From assembly GCA_023205875.1 (NCBI GenBank), contig CP060759.1:1090374-1154373 (forward strand): a stretch of DNA of 64,000 nucleotides, read 5' to 3'. Shown here piece after piece: positions 63,491 to 64,000 of the stretch. Position 1 is the first letter of the stretch, and each line of letters opens with the position of its first letter. The DNA is from Chloropicon primus. Taxonomy: Eukaryota > Chlorophyta > Chloropicophyceae > Chloropicales > Chloropicaceae. Under the pieces are notes generated by a model. That model was not told the DNA's origin and searched no databases. It was given only the letters and a program-made list of their open reading frames with translations. Position numbers and translations under genes: made by a program.

Positions 63491-64000
63491 AGGTTTGTAG
63501 GTTTGTAGGTTGTTAGGTTGTTAGGTTGTTAGGTTGTTAGGTTTTAGGTTTTTAGGTTTTAGGTTTTAGGGTTTTAGGTTTTAGGTTTTAGGTTTTAGGT
63601 TTTAGGTTTTAGGTTTTAGGTTTAGGTTTTAGGTTTTAGGTTTTAGGTTTTAGGTTTTAGGTTTTAGGTTTTAGGTTTTAGGTTTTAGGTTTTAGGTTTT
63701 AGGTTTTAGGTTTTAGGTTTTAGGTTTTAGGTTTTAGGTTTTAGGTTTTAGGTTTTAGGTTTTAGGTTTTAGGTTTTAGGTTTTAGGTTTTAGGTTTTTA
63801 GGTTTTAGGTTTTAGGTTTTTAGGTTTTAGGTTTTAGGTTTTAGGTTTTGGGTTTTAGGTTTTAGGTTTTAGGTTTTAGGTTTTAGGTTTTAGGTTTTAG
63901 GTTTTAGGTTTTAGGTTTTAGGTTTTAGGTTTTAGGTTTTAGGTTTTAGGGTTTAGGTTTTAGGTTTTAGGTTTTAGGTTTAGGTTTAGGTTTTAGGTTT
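63491..64000 (+). repeat. TTTTAGG array, probable telomere
   Basis: About 510 bp, reaching the end of the window. The inner edge is degenerate (TTTGTAGG, then TTGTTAGG units), then almost pure 7-bp TTTTAGG with occasional TTTTTAGG, TTTTAGGG, TTTTGGG and TTTAGG. The G-rich strand runs toward the right end, as expected for a right-hand telomere. Confidence 0.9.

Overview
This is a gene-dense, GC-rich nuclear eukaryotic window that ends on the right in about 510 bp of TTTTAGG repeat. The repeat strand and orientation fit the right end of a chromosome. Compact genes, few and short introns (84-262 bp, GT...AG), TGTAA-type 3' signals and plant/algal-type genes (a DA1-like LIM peptidase, CCCTAAAA telomere-like motifs) suggest a small chlorophyte alga. 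A chloropicophyte-like picoalga is my guess; the sequence does not prove it.

Left third (1-21 kb): a partial PA-domain membrane protein; a 1.9-kb stretch without a clear gene; a two-exon secreted protein of unknown function; an MFS transporter; a tiny secreted protein built of two repeats; a TLC/LAG1-type membrane protein preceded by a 38-bp-arm hairpin; malic enzyme; a repeat protein of unknown function; a small disordered protein; the importin-alpha export receptor CSE1; a short DUF2322-like protein; and the Golgi tether COG4.

Middle (21-48 kb): a small F-box protein; a second LAG1-type gene in inverted orientation whose first ~280 bases are almost identical to the first copy; an MFI/C11orf65-like IQ protein; a methyltransferase-like protein; coatomer gamma; a hypothetical protein; a large possible C2/MUN protein; DA1-like LIM peptidase; NAA25 (NatB); RPA1; a COQ7-like protein lacking several iron ligands; an inositol-polyphosphate 5-phosphatase; a secreted protein with a 48-bp tandem repeat; and a small membrane protein.

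Right (48-64 kb): ER Hsp90 (endoplasmin) and BiP lie head to head and both end in KEEL. They are followed by HSBP1, whose first coding exon is only the ATG, and FANCL. Toward the telomere come a broken exostosin-type glycosyltransferase, a triose-phosphate/nucleotide-sugar transporter family protein, a carbohydrate sulfotransferase and a large two-domain glycosyltransferase. This looks like a small glycan-modification cluster. A ~100-bp direct repeat and the terminal array finish the window.

Genes alternate strand strongly, giving about twelve divergent pairs that share 150-1000 bp promoter regions. These regions repeatedly carry CGAGGA-type hexamer runs or telomere-like boxes. Several themes recur: secretory-pathway function (COG4, COPG, BiP, endoplasmin, transporter, glycosyltransferases), membrane lipid metabolism (two LAG1-type genes, 5-phosphatase) and genome maintenance (RPA1, FANCL).
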